A stretch of 64,000 nt of DNA from the NCBI RefSeq assembly GCF_019207085.1, contig NZ_JAATOM010000004.1:1-64000 (forward strand), read 5' to 3'. The stretch comes from Variovorax sp. dw_308 (GTDB taxonomy: Bacteria; Pseudomonadota; Gammaproteobacteria; Burkholderiales; Burkholderiaceae_C). A program made the position numbers and the translations under genes. Shown here piece by piece: positions 8,986-16,875 of the stretch. The notes below the pieces were generated by a model, which ran no database searches, was not told where the DNA came from, and saw only the letters and a program-made list of their open reading frames with translations. How positions within the stretch are numbered: the first letter of the stretch is position 1; every line of letters starts with the position of its first letter.

Positions 8986-9638
8986 CCGGCCCGCACTTCC
9001 TGGCGGCGTTTTCCGCCACCGCATTGATGGTCTTCTGGCGCATGCTGGAGACGAGGGCGGCCGTGCCGGCAAGCCCACCGAAACCCGTCGCGCAGATGGC
9101 GACGGAACCCGCCGCGCAGATGGCGATGGAACCGCGCGTCGATACCGACCTGATCCAGCTGCTGCGCGCCATGCCGGGCGACTGTTCGGCGCTGCTGCAG
9201 CGCGGCGGCATCGCGTTGCAGCTGCAACTCACCTGCGCCGCGTTGCCCGTCTTCGTGCAGCAGACGGTCATCCGGCAACTACTCGCGCAGGTCGTGACCA
9301 TCGCGACACACGCGATGAAGAACGGCGGCACGCTGAAGGTGCTGGCGCGGGCGGAGGGCGAGCAGGCCGTGGTGCATTTCATGGACGCCGGGGCCGACGG
9401 CGAGTACGCCGCGCTGGCGCGCCTGTTCTTGCGTGCCTCGAATGGGCCACGCGAATCCGCGCACGGCAGCGTCGGCGCCTGCGCAGCGACTTGCCAGCGC
9501 GTCGCGAACGAGCATGGAGGCCGCGTCTATGTGGCACCCGCACCCACGGGCGAACTCGGGCTCACCCTGCGCCTGCCACTGTGCGCGCTGGTGGCAAATG
9601 CATCGACGCCGGCGGTGGAAGCGACGCCATGCCGGTAG
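8982..9638 (+). CDS. HATPase-domain-only sensor-kinase-like protein
   Basis: This 218-residue protein has one N-terminal hydrophobic segment (about residues 5-22), a linker with repeated AQMA(T/M)EP units, and a domain resembling a degenerate histidine-kinase ATPase (GHKL fold). I see an N-box-like HAMKNGG, a G1-like FMDAGADGEY, a phenylalanine-containing lid (LARLFLRASN), and a G2-like GSVGACAATCQRVANEHGG before a terminal LGLTLRLPL strand. No HisKA dimerisation helix or phospho-accepting histidine box is present, so it should not autophosphorylate by the usual route. It lies directly upstream of baeS in the efflux operon and overlaps the small exported-peptide frame. A modulatory role on BaeS is inference. 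The ATP-binding residues look weak, so it may be a decaying kinase half. Confidence 0.6.
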   Translation: MTGPHFLAAFSATALMVFWRMLETRAAVPASPPKPVAQMATEPAAQMAMEPRVDTDLIQLLRAMPGDCSALLQRGGIALQLQLTCAALPVFVQQTVIRQLLAQVVTIATHAMKNGGTLKVLARAEGEQAVVHFMDAGADGEYAALARLFLRASNGPRESAHGSVGACAATCQRVANEHGGRVYVAPAPTGELGLTLRLPLCALVANASTPAVEATPCR

Positions 9639-9677
9639 TCGGCTGCCGCAAGATGAGGTCGTGGGCCGAATGAACAG

Positions 9678-11240
9678 ATGCCCCGCCTGACGCTCTCGAA
9701 GAAGATCTTTCTCGCGCTGGCCACGCTGCTGCTCGGGGTGCTGCTGATCTTCGCGGGCTTCTCGATCCTCGGCCTGCAGCGCGGCCTCGGACCCTACGTG
9801 GCCGAGATCGAGATCCGCCGCATGGACTGGCTGGTGCAACTGTTGCAGAAGCACTATGCGGCCAATGGCAGCTGGGACAAGTTGCGAGACGACGAGGATG
9901 CCTGGCGCCGCCTGCAGATGGGCGACTTCGGGCTGTCGAGCACGGACGCGCGCGGCCACGACGACAACCGCCTGCCGCCCTGGTACCAGCGCCGCCCGTC
10001 GTCCGGTCCCAGTGCGGGCGACGGCGGGCCGCCGCCCTGGCAGCCAGTCGAGCCTTCCGCGCCGCGCTACGCACCGCCGCCCTGGCTCTTCTTCGGTGCC
10101 CGCCAGTCGGGCGATTCGCCGTTCCAGCGCCTGAGCCTGGTGGATGTGTCGGGCGCCACGCTGGTCGGCATGGCGGCCGATCCGGGCGAAGCCGCGCGCC
10201 TGCCGATCCGCCAGGGGAAGGGCGTCGTCGGCTACCTGGCGCTGGCGCCGCTCGAGGGCCTCAAGAGCGAGGCGGATCGCGCCTTCGTTGCGCGGCAGTC
10301 CGGCATCGTGATGTTGACCGGCCTGGCCGGCCTGGTGCTGGCGTTGGCGCTCTCGTGGCTGCTGGCACGGCGCTGGTTCAGCCCCATCGACGCGTTGACG
10401 CAAGCCGCGCGCGACGTGGCCAGCGGGCGCCCCGTCACGCGCGTGCCGGTGCAGGGCACTGACGAGCTCGCACTGCTGGGCCGCACCTTCAACGACATGG
10501 CCGCCAGGCTCGACACCATCGAGGCATCGCGTCGCGCCTGGCTGGCCGACGTGGCTCATGAACTGCGCACGCCGCTGTCCGCCATGCGCGCCGAGATCGA
10601 GGCGCTGCAGGATGGCGTGCGCAGCTTCGACGACCGCACCGCGCTGCGCCTGCATCGCCAGGTGATGCGCCTGGGCCAGCTGGTCGACGACCTGCGCAGC
10701 AGCATGCGCGAGCCGCAGGACCTGGCGCCGCCGACGCGCGCGGCGGCGTATCCGCTCGCGCTGCTGATGGAGGCGGTCACGATGACGCGCGAGCGCTTCG
10801 CGCAGTGCGGCATCCGCGTCGATGCCGATGCCGTGCAGGCGCTGGCCGCGCAGGTGCAGCCACTGGTCGACGGCGATGCGCGGCGGCTGCACCAGGTGTT
10901 CATGAACCTGCTCGACAACACGCTGGCCTATACGGATGCGGGCGGCCTCCTGCAACTGGATGCGCGCATCGATGAATCCCCCGAAGGACAGCGCCTGGTG
11001 ATCCAGATGGACGACAGCGCACCGGGCGTTGCGCCGGACGAGCTGTCGCGCATGTTCGAGCGCCTGTTCCGCGGCGAAGGCTCTCGCAGCCGCGAGACCG
11101 GCGGCTCGGGCCTGGGCCTGTCCATCTGCCGCACGACCGTCGAGGAGCATGGCGGCACCATCGAGGCCACCGCATCGCCGCTGGGCGGGGTGCGCATCGT
11201 GTTGGCATTGCCGCTGGTCGGCACGGGAGCATCGCAGTGA
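9678..11240 (+). CDS. baeS: Two-component sensor histidine kinase, BaeS-type
   Basis: This is the inner-membrane sensor of the envelope-stress/efflux two-component pair. The 520-residue protein has a first transmembrane helix at about residues 9-30, a periplasmic sensor region of about 180 residues, a second helix near 213-235, a HAMP linker, and the phospho-acceptor H294 in VAHELRTPLSAM. The ATPase domain has the N-box (FMNLLDNTLAYT), DDSAPGVAPDE, the F-box ERLFRGEGSR and the G2 box GGSGLGLSICR. The periplasmic part is unusually rich in Pro and Gly (for example GDGGPPPWQPVEPSAP) and likely extended compared with the 467-residue E. coli protein. Its stop overlaps the GTG start of baeR. It probably senses envelope damage and controls this pump, as in E. 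coli. Confidence 0.88.
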   Translation: MPRLTLSKKIFLALATLLLGVLLIFAGFSILGLQRGLGPYVAEIEIRRMDWLVQLLQKHYAANGSWDKLRDDEDAWRRLQMGDFGLSSTDARGHDDNRLPPWYQRRPSSGPSAGDGGPPPWQPVEPSAPRYAPPPWLFFGARQSGDSPFQRLSLVDVSGATLVGMAADPGEAARLPIRQGKGVVGYLALAPLEGLKSEADRAFVARQSGIVMLTGLAGLVLALALSWLLARRWFSPIDALTQAARDVASGRPVTRVPVQGTDELALLGRTFNDMAARLDTIEASRRAWLADVAHELRTPLSAMRAEIEALQDGVRSFDDRTALRLHRQVMRLGQLVDDLRSSMREPQDLAPPTRAAAYPLALLMEAVTMTRERFAQCGIRVDADAVQALAAQVQPLVDGDARRLHQVFMNLLDNTLAYTDAGGLLQLDARIDESPEGQRLVIQMDDSAPGVAPDELSRMFERLFRGEGSRSRETGGSGLGLSICRTTVEEHGGTIEATASPLGGVRIVLALPLVGTGASQ

Positions 11241-11923
11241 CACGCATCCTTGTCGTCGAGGACGAGCACGACATCGCCTCGGTGCTCCTCGATTACCTGC
11301 GCCACGCCGGCTATGAAGCCGAGCACGCGGCCGACGGGCGCACCGCGCTGAAGACGATGCTCGAGCACCCGCCCGACCTCACCCTGCTCGACGTCATGCT
11401 GCCGCACCTGGACGGCATGAGCGTGCTGCGGCAAGCCAGGGTGCACACCAGCCATCCGGTCATCATGCTCACCGCGCGCATCGAGGAGGTCGATCGCCTG
11501 CTTGGGTTGGAACTGGGTGCAGACGACTATGTCTGCAAGCCCTTCTCGCCGCGCGAGGTGTTGGCGCGCGTGAAGGCCGTGCTGCGCAGGACGGGTGCCG
11601 AGGGTGCCGCGCGGCAGGGCCCGGGCGTGACGCCGCTGGCGCTCGACGATGCGCACTGGCGCGCCACGCTGAACGGCGTCGCGCTCAACCTGACACGGCG
11701 CGAGTTCGGCTTGCTGCAGGCGTTGTCGCGGCATCCGGGGCGCATCTTCTCGCGTGCGCGATTGCTCGAACTCGCCTACGACGACACCGTCGACGTGACC
11801 GAGCGCGCGGTCGACAGCCATGTCAAGAACCTGCGCCGCAAGCTCTCTGCAGCCGCACCGGACCATGACTGGATTCGTTCGGTGTATGGCGTCGGCTTCG
11901 CCTTCGAGGCACCGGCCGGCTGA
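11237..11923 (+). CDS. baeR: Two-component response regulator, BaeR-type (OmpR family)
   Basis: This 228-residue regulator has a receiver domain with acidic pocket EDE, phospho-acceptor D52 in LLDVMLPHLDG, and the conserved lysine in CKPFSPREV, followed by an OmpR/PhoB winged-helix domain (SHVKNLRRKL and YGVGFAFE). The stretch MLTARIEEVDRLLGLELGAD is characteristic of BaeR within the OmpR family. The GTG start at 11237 overlaps the baeS stop by four bases, so the pair is translationally coupled. It is the last gene of the efflux operon and should activate its promoter, which lies upstream of the window. Confidence 0.9.
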   Translation: MTRILVVEDEHDIASVLLDYLRHAGYEAEHAADGRTALKTMLEHPPDLTLLDVMLPHLDGMSVLRQARVHTSHPVIMLTARIEEVDRLLGLELGADDYVCKPFSPREVLARVKAVLRRTGAEGAARQGPGVTPLALDDAHWRATLNGVALNLTRREFGLLQALSRHPGRIFSRARLLELAYDDTVDVTERAVDSHVKNLRRKLSAAAPDHDWIRSVYGVGFAFEAPAG

Positions 11924-11931
11924 TCGATACG

Positions 11932-11965
11932 GGCGTGTGATCACGCCGCCCGGCATCGCGATGCC
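11932..11965. terminator. Two adjacent palindromes after baeR
   Basis: Immediately after the baeR stop lie GGCGTG-TGAT-CACGCC (11932-11947) and the perfect 14-bp palindrome GGCATCGCGATGCC (11952-11965). Neither is followed by a convincing T-run, so they may act as a Rho-assisted terminator, a transcript-stabilising hairpin or an operator for the lipoprotein gene downstream. They mark the probable 3' end of the efflux operon. Confidence 0.4.
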
Positions 11966-12003
11966 TCCGCGATTTCTCCAAGATCAGCGGCCACACTGGT
12001 CCG

Positions 12004-12261
12004 ATGAAAACCACCGATTGCTTTGTGGCTGCCGTCATGGCGCTCGCGTTGGCGGGCTGCTTCGTCATGTCGACGCTGCCGTCGATGGGGCCGCCCGCGC
12101 ACATGCGTGCGGACGCGGCCCCGCCACCCGGCATGCGCGAAGCCTGCGTGGGGCAATTCGACGGTGCGCGTCTTCCATTGCCGGGGCGCCATGAGGCGCC
12201 GCTCACCGGTTTGTGCGAGAGGGATGCCGAGGGCCGATTGGTGTTGCGGCCGGAGCGGTGA
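12004..12261 (+). CDS. Small predicted lipoprotein, function unknown
   Basis: This 85-residue protein begins with a short positively charged start (MKTTD), a hydrophobic core and a lipobox LAGC with the cysteine at about residue 19. A mature part of about 66 residues follows, rich in Pro, Gly and Arg and containing two further cysteines. I do not recognise a domain. It is the last + strand gene before a 105-bp palindromic element, and its 3' end is convergent with the rpiR-family gene. The Shine-Dalgarno is weak, so the start is chosen on the signal peptide alone. Confidence 0.6.
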   Translation: MKTTDCFVAAVMALALAGCFVMSTLPSMGPPAHMRADAAPPPGMREACVGQFDGARLPLPGRHEAPLTGLCERDAEGRLVLRPER

Positions 12262-12281
12262 CCGAGTCGGGCCGACGATTC

Positions 12282-12386
12282 ATACGACTTTGCAATCAAG
12301 CGCAGAACAAGGCGGAGCGCCGCAGACAGTGCTGTAGCACAGCAAGGCGATCCAACGCAGTTATGCGTTTGATTGCGAAGTCGTAT
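12282..12386. repeat. 105-bp palindromic element, copy 1 (MITE- or terminator-like)
   Basis: Terminal inverted repeats of 18 bp (ATACGACTTTGCAATCAA at 12282-12299 and its complement at 12369-12386) match at 17 of 18 positions. They bound a core with an internal palindrome, GTGCTGTAGCAC. A copy of exactly the same length lies in the opposite orientation at 48791-48895. The right end coincides with the stop codon of the rpiR-family gene. It sits between convergent genes and encodes nothing recognisable. Confidence 0.85.
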
Positions 12387-13252
12387 CAGCCCTTGCGCGG
12401 CTTCGGAGCCTGCAAGTAGGCGCCGGACTCGAACAGATGCGCTTCAGCCTGGTCGATGCGTTTGACCACGCCCTTGCCGGCACGGCTGGCGAGCAGTTCC
12501 ACGAGCGCTTCCGTGACCGCGAATCCTGCCGTGACCGAGGGGAAGAAGGACGGGCTGTGGACGGCGAAGAGGATGGTCTCGTCGGCCAGCAGTGACAGTG
12601 GCGACGCCTCGCTGTCGGTGATGGCGACGACCTTGCATCCCGCGTGCTTCGCGGCCTCGGCCACCTGCAGGGCCTCACGCGAATACGGCGCGAAGCTGAT
12701 GACGACAAGCGCGTCGCCCCTGGCCATGGCCCGCTGCTGCATCTCCAGCGAGCCGCCCTGGCCATCGATCATGTGCACGCCGGGGCGGAACATGCGGCAG
12801 ACGTAGACGAAGGAAAACGCGACCGGGAAGCACGCCCGGAAGCCGGCCGCATGCACGCTGCCGGCCTTCTCGATCAGTGCGGCCGCCTTCTGCAGCGAAC
12901 CGGCGTTCTGGCGCTCGGTGGCATCGAGGTTGTGGCGCTGCGCCTCGAACATCTCATTGACCAGCGTCGGACTCTTCGCGCGGCTGACGAGCTGGCGCGC
13001 TCGCTGGCCGTAGGCGTCCGGCCCGAGGCCCATCTCGCCCGCCACCGCCTCCTTCAACTGAGGCCAGCCCGCATAGCCCAGGTGCTGGGCAAAACGCACC
13101 AGCGTCGCCGGCGTGCTCTGCGAGCGCTGGCCGATGGTTCGCATCGAACTCGTCACCACGTCGTTGGGGTGGTCGAGCACGTACTTCGCCACCTGCTGCA
13201 GGGCAGGGCTCAGATCGGCATAGCGCTGACGCAGGTCGTCCTTGACAGGCAT
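12386..13252 (-). CDS. RpiR/MurR-family transcriptional regulator with SIS domain
   Basis: This 288-residue regulator has an N-terminal RpiR helix-turn-helix (LSPALQQVAKYVLDHPNDVV, then STPATLVRFAQHLGYAGWPQ) and a C-terminal SIS sugar-phosphate-type domain (VHAAGFRACFPVA, ALVVISFAPYSREALQVAEAAK, VVAITDSEASPLS). I chose the ATG at 13252. A longer frame upstream would place the start inside the shared regulatory region. It is divergent from the aminotransferase gene, whose promoter holds a 14-bp palindrome between its -35 and -10 hexamers, so it is probably that gene's repressor. The effector is unknown. The neighbouring aminotransferase and racemase suggest an amino compound rather than a sugar, which is inference. 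Confidence 0.85.
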   Translation of the reverse strand: MPVKDDLRQRYADLSPALQQVAKYVLDHPNDVVTSSMRTIGQRSQSTPATLVRFAQHLGYAGWPQLKEAVAGEMGLGPDAYGQRARQLVSRAKSPTLVNEMFEAQRHNLDATERQNAGSLQKAAALIEKAGSVHAAGFRACFPVAFSFVYVCRMFRPGVHMIDGQGGSLEMQQRAMARGDALVVISFAPYSREALQVAEAAKHAGCKVVAITDSEASPLSLLADETILFAVHSPSFFPSVTAGFAVTEALVELLASRAGKGVVKRIDQAEAHLFESGAYLQAPKPRKG

Positions 13253-13280
13253 CGGGGTTCTTTCAACTGCTTCGGGTTTT

Positions 13281-13345
13281 GGAACGAATGTACCAATGAT
13301 TGTTGCAACCTCGACGTTGACGGAACATATGTTCCACACAATAAT
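13281..13345 (+). promoter_or_regulatory. Divergent rpiR/aminotransferase promoter with two operator palindromes
   Basis: A sigma70-like promoter reads TTGACG (13317-13322), a 17-bp spacer, and AATAAT (13340-13345). The perfect 14-bp palindrome GGAACATATGTTCC (13322-13335) fills that spacer. A related imperfect site, GGAACGAATGTACC, lies at 13281-13294, with starts 41 bp apart, about four helical turns. This is the layout expected for repression of the aminotransferase gene with autoregulation by the divergent RpiR protein. Confidence 0.7.
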
Positions 13346-13386
13346 CAACCCAGAACATTGATTACACGCCCGTCGAGGGGCCTTCC

Positions 13387-14730
13387 ATGACCCATGTCTT
13401 CCATCGCCACTTGCGCAACACCCCGCCCGTGGCCGTCGCCGCCAGCGGCGTGACCATTCGCGATGCCGCGGGGCGCGAATACCTCGATGCCTCGGGCGGC
13501 GCGGCCGTGTCCTCGCTCGGCCATGCGCACCCCGACGTGCTCGCCGCCATGCATGCGCAGATCGATCGGCTGCCCTATGCGCACACCAGCTTCTTCACCA
13601 CCGAAGTCGCCGAGCAGCTGGCCGACGAACTGATCCGCACCGCGCCCGAAGGCACGAGCCACGCGTACCTGGTCAGCGGCGGATCGGAGGCGGTGGAGTC
13701 GGCGCTCAAGATGGCGCGGCAATACTTCGTCGAGATCGGCCAGCCGCAGCGCACGCACTTCATCGCGCGCCGCCAGAGCTACCACGGCAATACGCTCGGC
13801 GCGCTGGCGGTGGGCGGCAACGAATGGCGGCGCGCGCCGTTCGCGCCCATCCTGATCCCGGCCACGCACGTGGCGCCGTGCTATCCCTACCGCGAGCAGC
13901 GTGCCGACGAAACGGCGCAGGCCTACGGATTGCGGCTGGCGGCCGAGCTCGAAGCGGCCATCCTCGCGCAGGGCGCCGACCGCGTGATCGCCTTCGTGGC
14001 GGAGACCGTCGGGGGCGCCACGGCTGGCGTGCTGGCGCCCGTGCCCGGCTACTTCAAGGCGGTGCGCGCGGTCTGCGACAAGTACGGCGTGCTGCTGATC
14101 CTCGACGAGGTGATGTGCGGAATGGGCCGCACCGGCACGCTCTACGCCTGCGAGCAGGAGGGCGTCGTGCCGGACCTGGTGACGATCGCCAAGGGGCTCG
14201 GCGGCGGCTACCAGCCTGTCGGCGCCGTGCTCGCGCAGAAGAAGATTGTCGAGGCGATGTCGAAGGGCAGCGGCTTCTTCCGGCATGGCCACACCTACCT
14301 TGGCCATCCCGTGGCCTGCGCGGCGGCGCTGGCGGTGCAACAGGTGATACATCGCGACGACCTGCTGGCGAAGGTGCGCGACGACGGCGTGCTGTTCGGC
14401 CAGATGCTGCGCAAGGCGCTGGGCTCCCACCCGCACGTGGGCGACATCCGCGGGCGCGGCTTCTTCTGGGGCGTCGAACTCGTTGCCGACCGGGGGAGCA
14501 AGTCGCCCTTCGATCGGGGGCAGGCCGTCAATGCACGCCTCAAGAAGGATGCGATGGCGCGAGGCCTGTTGTGCTATCCCTTCGGCGGCACCGTCGATGG
14601 CCGACAGGGCGACCACGTGCTGCTCGCACCACCGTTCATCGCGTCCCGGCCGGACCTGCAGAAGATCGCGACCGTGCTGGCCGAGTCGATCGACGCGGTC
14701 ACGCGGGTCGCCGCGGCCCAGACCGCCTGA
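13387..14730 (+). CDS. Class III (fold type I) PLP-dependent aminotransferase
   Basis: This 447-residue enzyme transfers an amino group to or from an omega-amino or similar substrate using pyridoxal phosphate. It shows class III motifs: GGAAVSSLGHAHPDV near the N terminus, VSGGSEAVESALKMARQY for phosphate binding, the YHGNTLGALAVGG motif, ILDEVMCGMGRTG with the cofactor-binding Asp, and the Schiff-base lysine K269 in TIAKGLGGGYQPVGAV. GHTYLGHPVACAAAL follows. A GAGGGG Shine-Dalgarno precedes the ATG at 13387. Sequence alone does not give the substrate; related enzymes act on beta-alanine, GABA, diamines or amino acids. The divergent RpiR-type gene likely regulates it. It is followed at once by the relic of an amino-acid-binding protein. 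Confidence 0.9.
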   Translation: MTHVFHRHLRNTPPVAVAASGVTIRDAAGREYLDASGGAAVSSLGHAHPDVLAAMHAQIDRLPYAHTSFFTTEVAEQLADELIRTAPEGTSHAYLVSGGSEAVESALKMARQYFVEIGQPQRTHFIARRQSYHGNTLGALAVGGNEWRRAPFAPILIPATHVAPCYPYREQRADETAQAYGLRLAAELEAAILAQGADRVIAFVAETVGGATAGVLAPVPGYFKAVRAVCDKYGVLLILDEVMCGMGRTGTLYACEQEGVVPDLVTIAKGLGGGYQPVGAVLAQKKIVEAMSKGSGFFRHGHTYLGHPVACAAALAVQQVIHRDDLLAKVRDDGVLFGQMLRKALGSHPHVGDIRGRGFFWGVELVADRGSKSPFDRGQAVNARLKKDAMARGLLCYPFGGTVDGRQGDHVLLAPPFIASRPDLQKIATVLAESIDAVTRVAAAQTA

Positions 14731-14731
14731 C

Positions 14732-14903
14732 GCCAGGGCCCTGGTGGACCGCATGGTCGGTGGCATGATGAAATCCGGCGGGAGGGAAAAGCTCTACGAT
14801 CAGTGGTTCAGGCAGCCGATCCCGCCGAAGAACATCACATCCACTACCCCTCGATGCCGGGACGAAGGACGCCTTCGCGAACCCGTCGTCGAAGGGAATC
14901 TGA
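14732..14903 (+). pseudogene. C-terminal relic of a glutamate/aspartate ABC transporter binding protein (GltI-like), frameshifted
   Basis: Directly after the aminotransferase stop, one frame reads ARALVDRMVGGMMKSGG and then EKLYDQWFRQPIPPKN, which is the C-terminal signature of GltI-type periplasmic amino-acid-binding proteins. Near 14840 the match jumps to another frame that reads PLPLDAGTKDAFANPSSKGI followed by TGA at 14901, again typical of the family's last residues. About 55 residues of a roughly 300-residue protein remain, with one frameshift and no start, so this is a gene remnant. It implies that an amino-acid ABC transporter gene once stood here and that the aminotransferase side replaced its 5' part. 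Confidence 0.8.
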
Positions 14904-14913
14904 GCCCACCGCA

Positions 14914-15561
14914 ATGACTCGCATCGCACTGATCCACGCCCTGACGCACTCGATCGATCCGATCAACCAGGCCTTTGCGCGCGACTGGCCCGAGGCGGTG
15001 CGCATGAACGTGCTCGACGACAGCCTTTCGGCCGACCTCGCGCGCAGCGGCGGCGAACTCGACGGGGCCATGCACGAGCGCTTTGCGCGGCTGGGGCAGT
15101 ACGTGGTCGACACGGGCGTGCAGGGCATCCTGTTCACCTGTTCGGCCTTCGGCGCCTGCATCGAGCGCGTGGCGCGTACGCACTTCGCCATTCCGGTGCT
15201 CAAGCCCAACGAGGCCATGGTCGATGAGGCCGTGCAGGGGCAGGGGCGGCTGGGGCTGATCGCGACCTTCGGACCGACGCTCCTGTCGATGCCGCCGGAA
15301 TTCCCGGAGAGCGTGGAACTGGAGCTTGCGATGGTCGATGGCGCCCTGGATGCCTTGAATGCGGGGGACGCGGCGCGCCACGATGCGTTGATCGCCGCGG
15401 AAGCGAAGGCGCTGGCCGACCGTGGCTGCGCCCGCATCGCACTGGCCCAGTTCAGCATGGCCCGCGCGCGAGTGGCGTGCGAGCAGGCATCGGGCGTGCC
15501 GGTGCTGACGACCGTCGACAGCGCGGTTCGGGCAATGCGGCACAAGCTGAACGCCGGCTGA
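14914..15561 (+). CDS. Aspartate/glutamate racemase-family protein
   Basis: This 215-residue protein belongs to the Asp/Glu/hydantoin racemase superfamily. The N terminus has a short strand followed by ALTHSIDPINQAF. The first catalytic-type cysteine is in ILFTCSAFG, and VLKPNEAM and GLIATFGPTLLSM follow. The second half (CARIALAQFSMARA) lacks an obvious second cysteine at the usual place, so it may be an isomerase or decarboxylase variant rather than a classical two-base racemase. I start at ATG 14914; a longer upstream frame runs back through the binding-protein relic and is not supported. Its neighbours (aminotransferase, amino-acid-binding-protein relic) suggest amino-acid metabolism. Confidence 0.8.
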   Translation: MTRIALIHALTHSIDPINQAFARDWPEAVRMNVLDDSLSADLARSGGELDGAMHERFARLGQYVVDTGVQGILFTCSAFGACIERVARTHFAIPVLKPNEAMVDEAVQGQGRLGLIATFGPTLLSMPPEFPESVELELAMVDGALDALNAGDAARHDALIAAEAKALADRGCARIALAQFSMARARVACEQASGVPVLTTVDSAVRAMRHKLNAG

Positions 15562-15614
15562 CCGTCCTGCGGCACTTTGGCTCGCGATAATCGGCGCTCT
15601 TTCAAGGAGTGCGC

Positions 15615-16439
15615 GTGGATATTGTTTTGCTGGTCAAGGCCGCCATCATGGGCATCGTCGAGGGCCTGACGGAGTTCTTGCCGATTTCATCGACCGGTCA
15701 CCTGATCCTGGCAGGGTCGTTGCTGGGTTTCGACGACGACAAGGCCAAGGTGTTCGACATCGCCATCCAGACCGGCGCGATCTTCGCCGTCATCCTGGTC
15801 TATTGGCAGAAGATCCATTCGACCGTCGTCGCGCTGCCCAGGCAAGCCAAGGCGCAGCGCCTCGCGCTCAACATCTTCATCGGCTTCCTGCCGGCCGTGG
15901 TGCTGGGCCTGCTGTTCGGCAAGTTCATCAAGGCGCACCTGTTCATTCCGGCAGTGGTGGCCAGCACCTTCATCATCGGCGGCTTCATCATCCTCTGGGC
16001 CGAGAAGCGCCCGCCGGGTTCGGTGCGCATCGAGAACGTCGACGACATGACGCCGTGGGACGCCCTCAAGGTCGGCCTGGTGCAGTGCTTCGCGATGATT
16101 CCCGGCACCAGCCGCAGCGGCTCGACCATCATCGGCGGCATGCTGCTGGGGCTGAGCCGGCAGGCCGCCACGGACTTCTCGTTCTTCCTGGCCATCCCCA
16201 CGCTGATCGGCGCCGCCGTCTACAGCCTCTACAAGGAGCGCGCGTTGCTGTCGATGGCCGACCTGCCGCTGTTTGGCGTAGGGTTGGCCTTCTCGTTCAT
16301 CAGCGCGTGGCTGTGCGTGCGCTGGCTGCTGCGCTACATCAGCACGCACAACTTCGTACCGTTCGCGTGGTATCGCATCGCCTTCGGCATCGTGGTGCTG
16401 GCGACGGCGTGGAGCGGGCTGGTGGTGTGGGCCGACTGA
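15615..16439 (+). CDS. uppP: Undecaprenyl-diphosphate phosphatase
   Basis: UppP (BacA) dephosphorylates undecaprenyl pyrophosphate to recycle the lipid carrier for peptidoglycan and other envelope polymers. The 274-residue integral membrane protein shows the family's two signatures: [20 protein letters not shown] with the catalytic glutamates near residue 20, and [20 protein letters not shown] with the phosphate-binding PGTSRSG. About eight hydrophobic segments are visible. The start is GTG 15615, placed by AAGGAG at 15604-15609. The upstream in-frame GTG at 15609 overlaps that Shine-Dalgarno. It stands alone between the racemase-like gene and a convergent DUF1330 gene. Confidence 0.96.
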   Translation: MDIVLLVKAAIMGIVEGLTEFLPISSTGHLILAGSLLGFDDDKAKVFDIAIQTGAIFAVILVYWQKIHSTVVALPRQAKAQRLALNIFIGFLPAVVLGLLFGKFIKAHLFIPAVVASTFIIGGFIILWAEKRPPGSVRIENVDDMTPWDALKVGLVQCFAMIPGTSRSGSTIIGGMLLGLSRQAATDFSFFLAIPTLIGAAVYSLYKERALLSMADLPLFGVGLAFSFISAWLCVRWLLRYISTHNFVPFAWYRIAFGIVVLATAWSGLVVWAD

Positions 16440-16514
16440 AGGGCTGAAGAGGCTTTCTCGAAGCTCCGGCCGGCAGGCGATCTCGCGTTGGCGCGCTGCG
16501 CCGCGCTGTTGCGC

Positions 16515-16805
16515 TCAAATGCCCTCGATGATGCGGATCTCGCGGTCGGCGCCATCGCCCAGAGCGGCCAGGGCTTCCTGGTAGGCCGGGCTGTCGTGCG
16601 CCGCCATGGCCTGCTCGACGCTGTCGAATTCGATCAACACCGTGCGTTGCATCAGGCCGAGTTCGTAGACCTTGGACGGCTCGCCGCGCGCCAGGAAACG
16701 CGCGCCGTTGGCAGTAAGTGCCGGGCCGGCCAGCTTCGCATAGGCGGCAAGCTTGTCGGGATCGTTGACCGCACGGTAGGCGCTTACCCAGTAGGCTTTT
16801 GGCAT
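16515..16805 (-). CDS. DUF1330 family protein
   Basis: This 96-residue protein belongs to the DUF1330 family of small dimeric alpha-beta-barrel proteins. It has an N-terminal PKAYWVSAYRAVNDPDKLAAY, a central NGARFLARGEPSKVYE and a C-terminal RTVLIEFDSVEQAMAAHDSP followed by YQEALAALGDGADREIRIIEG. The start is the ATG at 16805, since an upstream extension has no family similarity. It is the last gene of a four-gene minus-strand set behind the MFS transporter with a 70-bp gap. Its biochemical role is unknown; the context suggests help in the catabolic pathway, which is inference. Confidence 0.85.
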   Translation of the reverse strand: MPKAYWVSAYRAVNDPDKLAAYAKLAGPALTANGARFLARGEPSKVYELGLMQRTVLIEFDSVEQAMAAHDSPAYQEALAALGDGADREIRIIEGI

Positions 16806-16875
16806 GGAGACTCGTTTCAATTCGAATGTAGACGAGCGACTGTGCCGCGTGTCTCGATTCACGGCAAGATCCGTT

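Noticed and set aside
14803..14913. N-terminal extension of the racemase-like protein
   Set aside because: The extra 37 residues are the binding-protein relic read in another frame. The ATG at 14914 gives a normal family N terminus.
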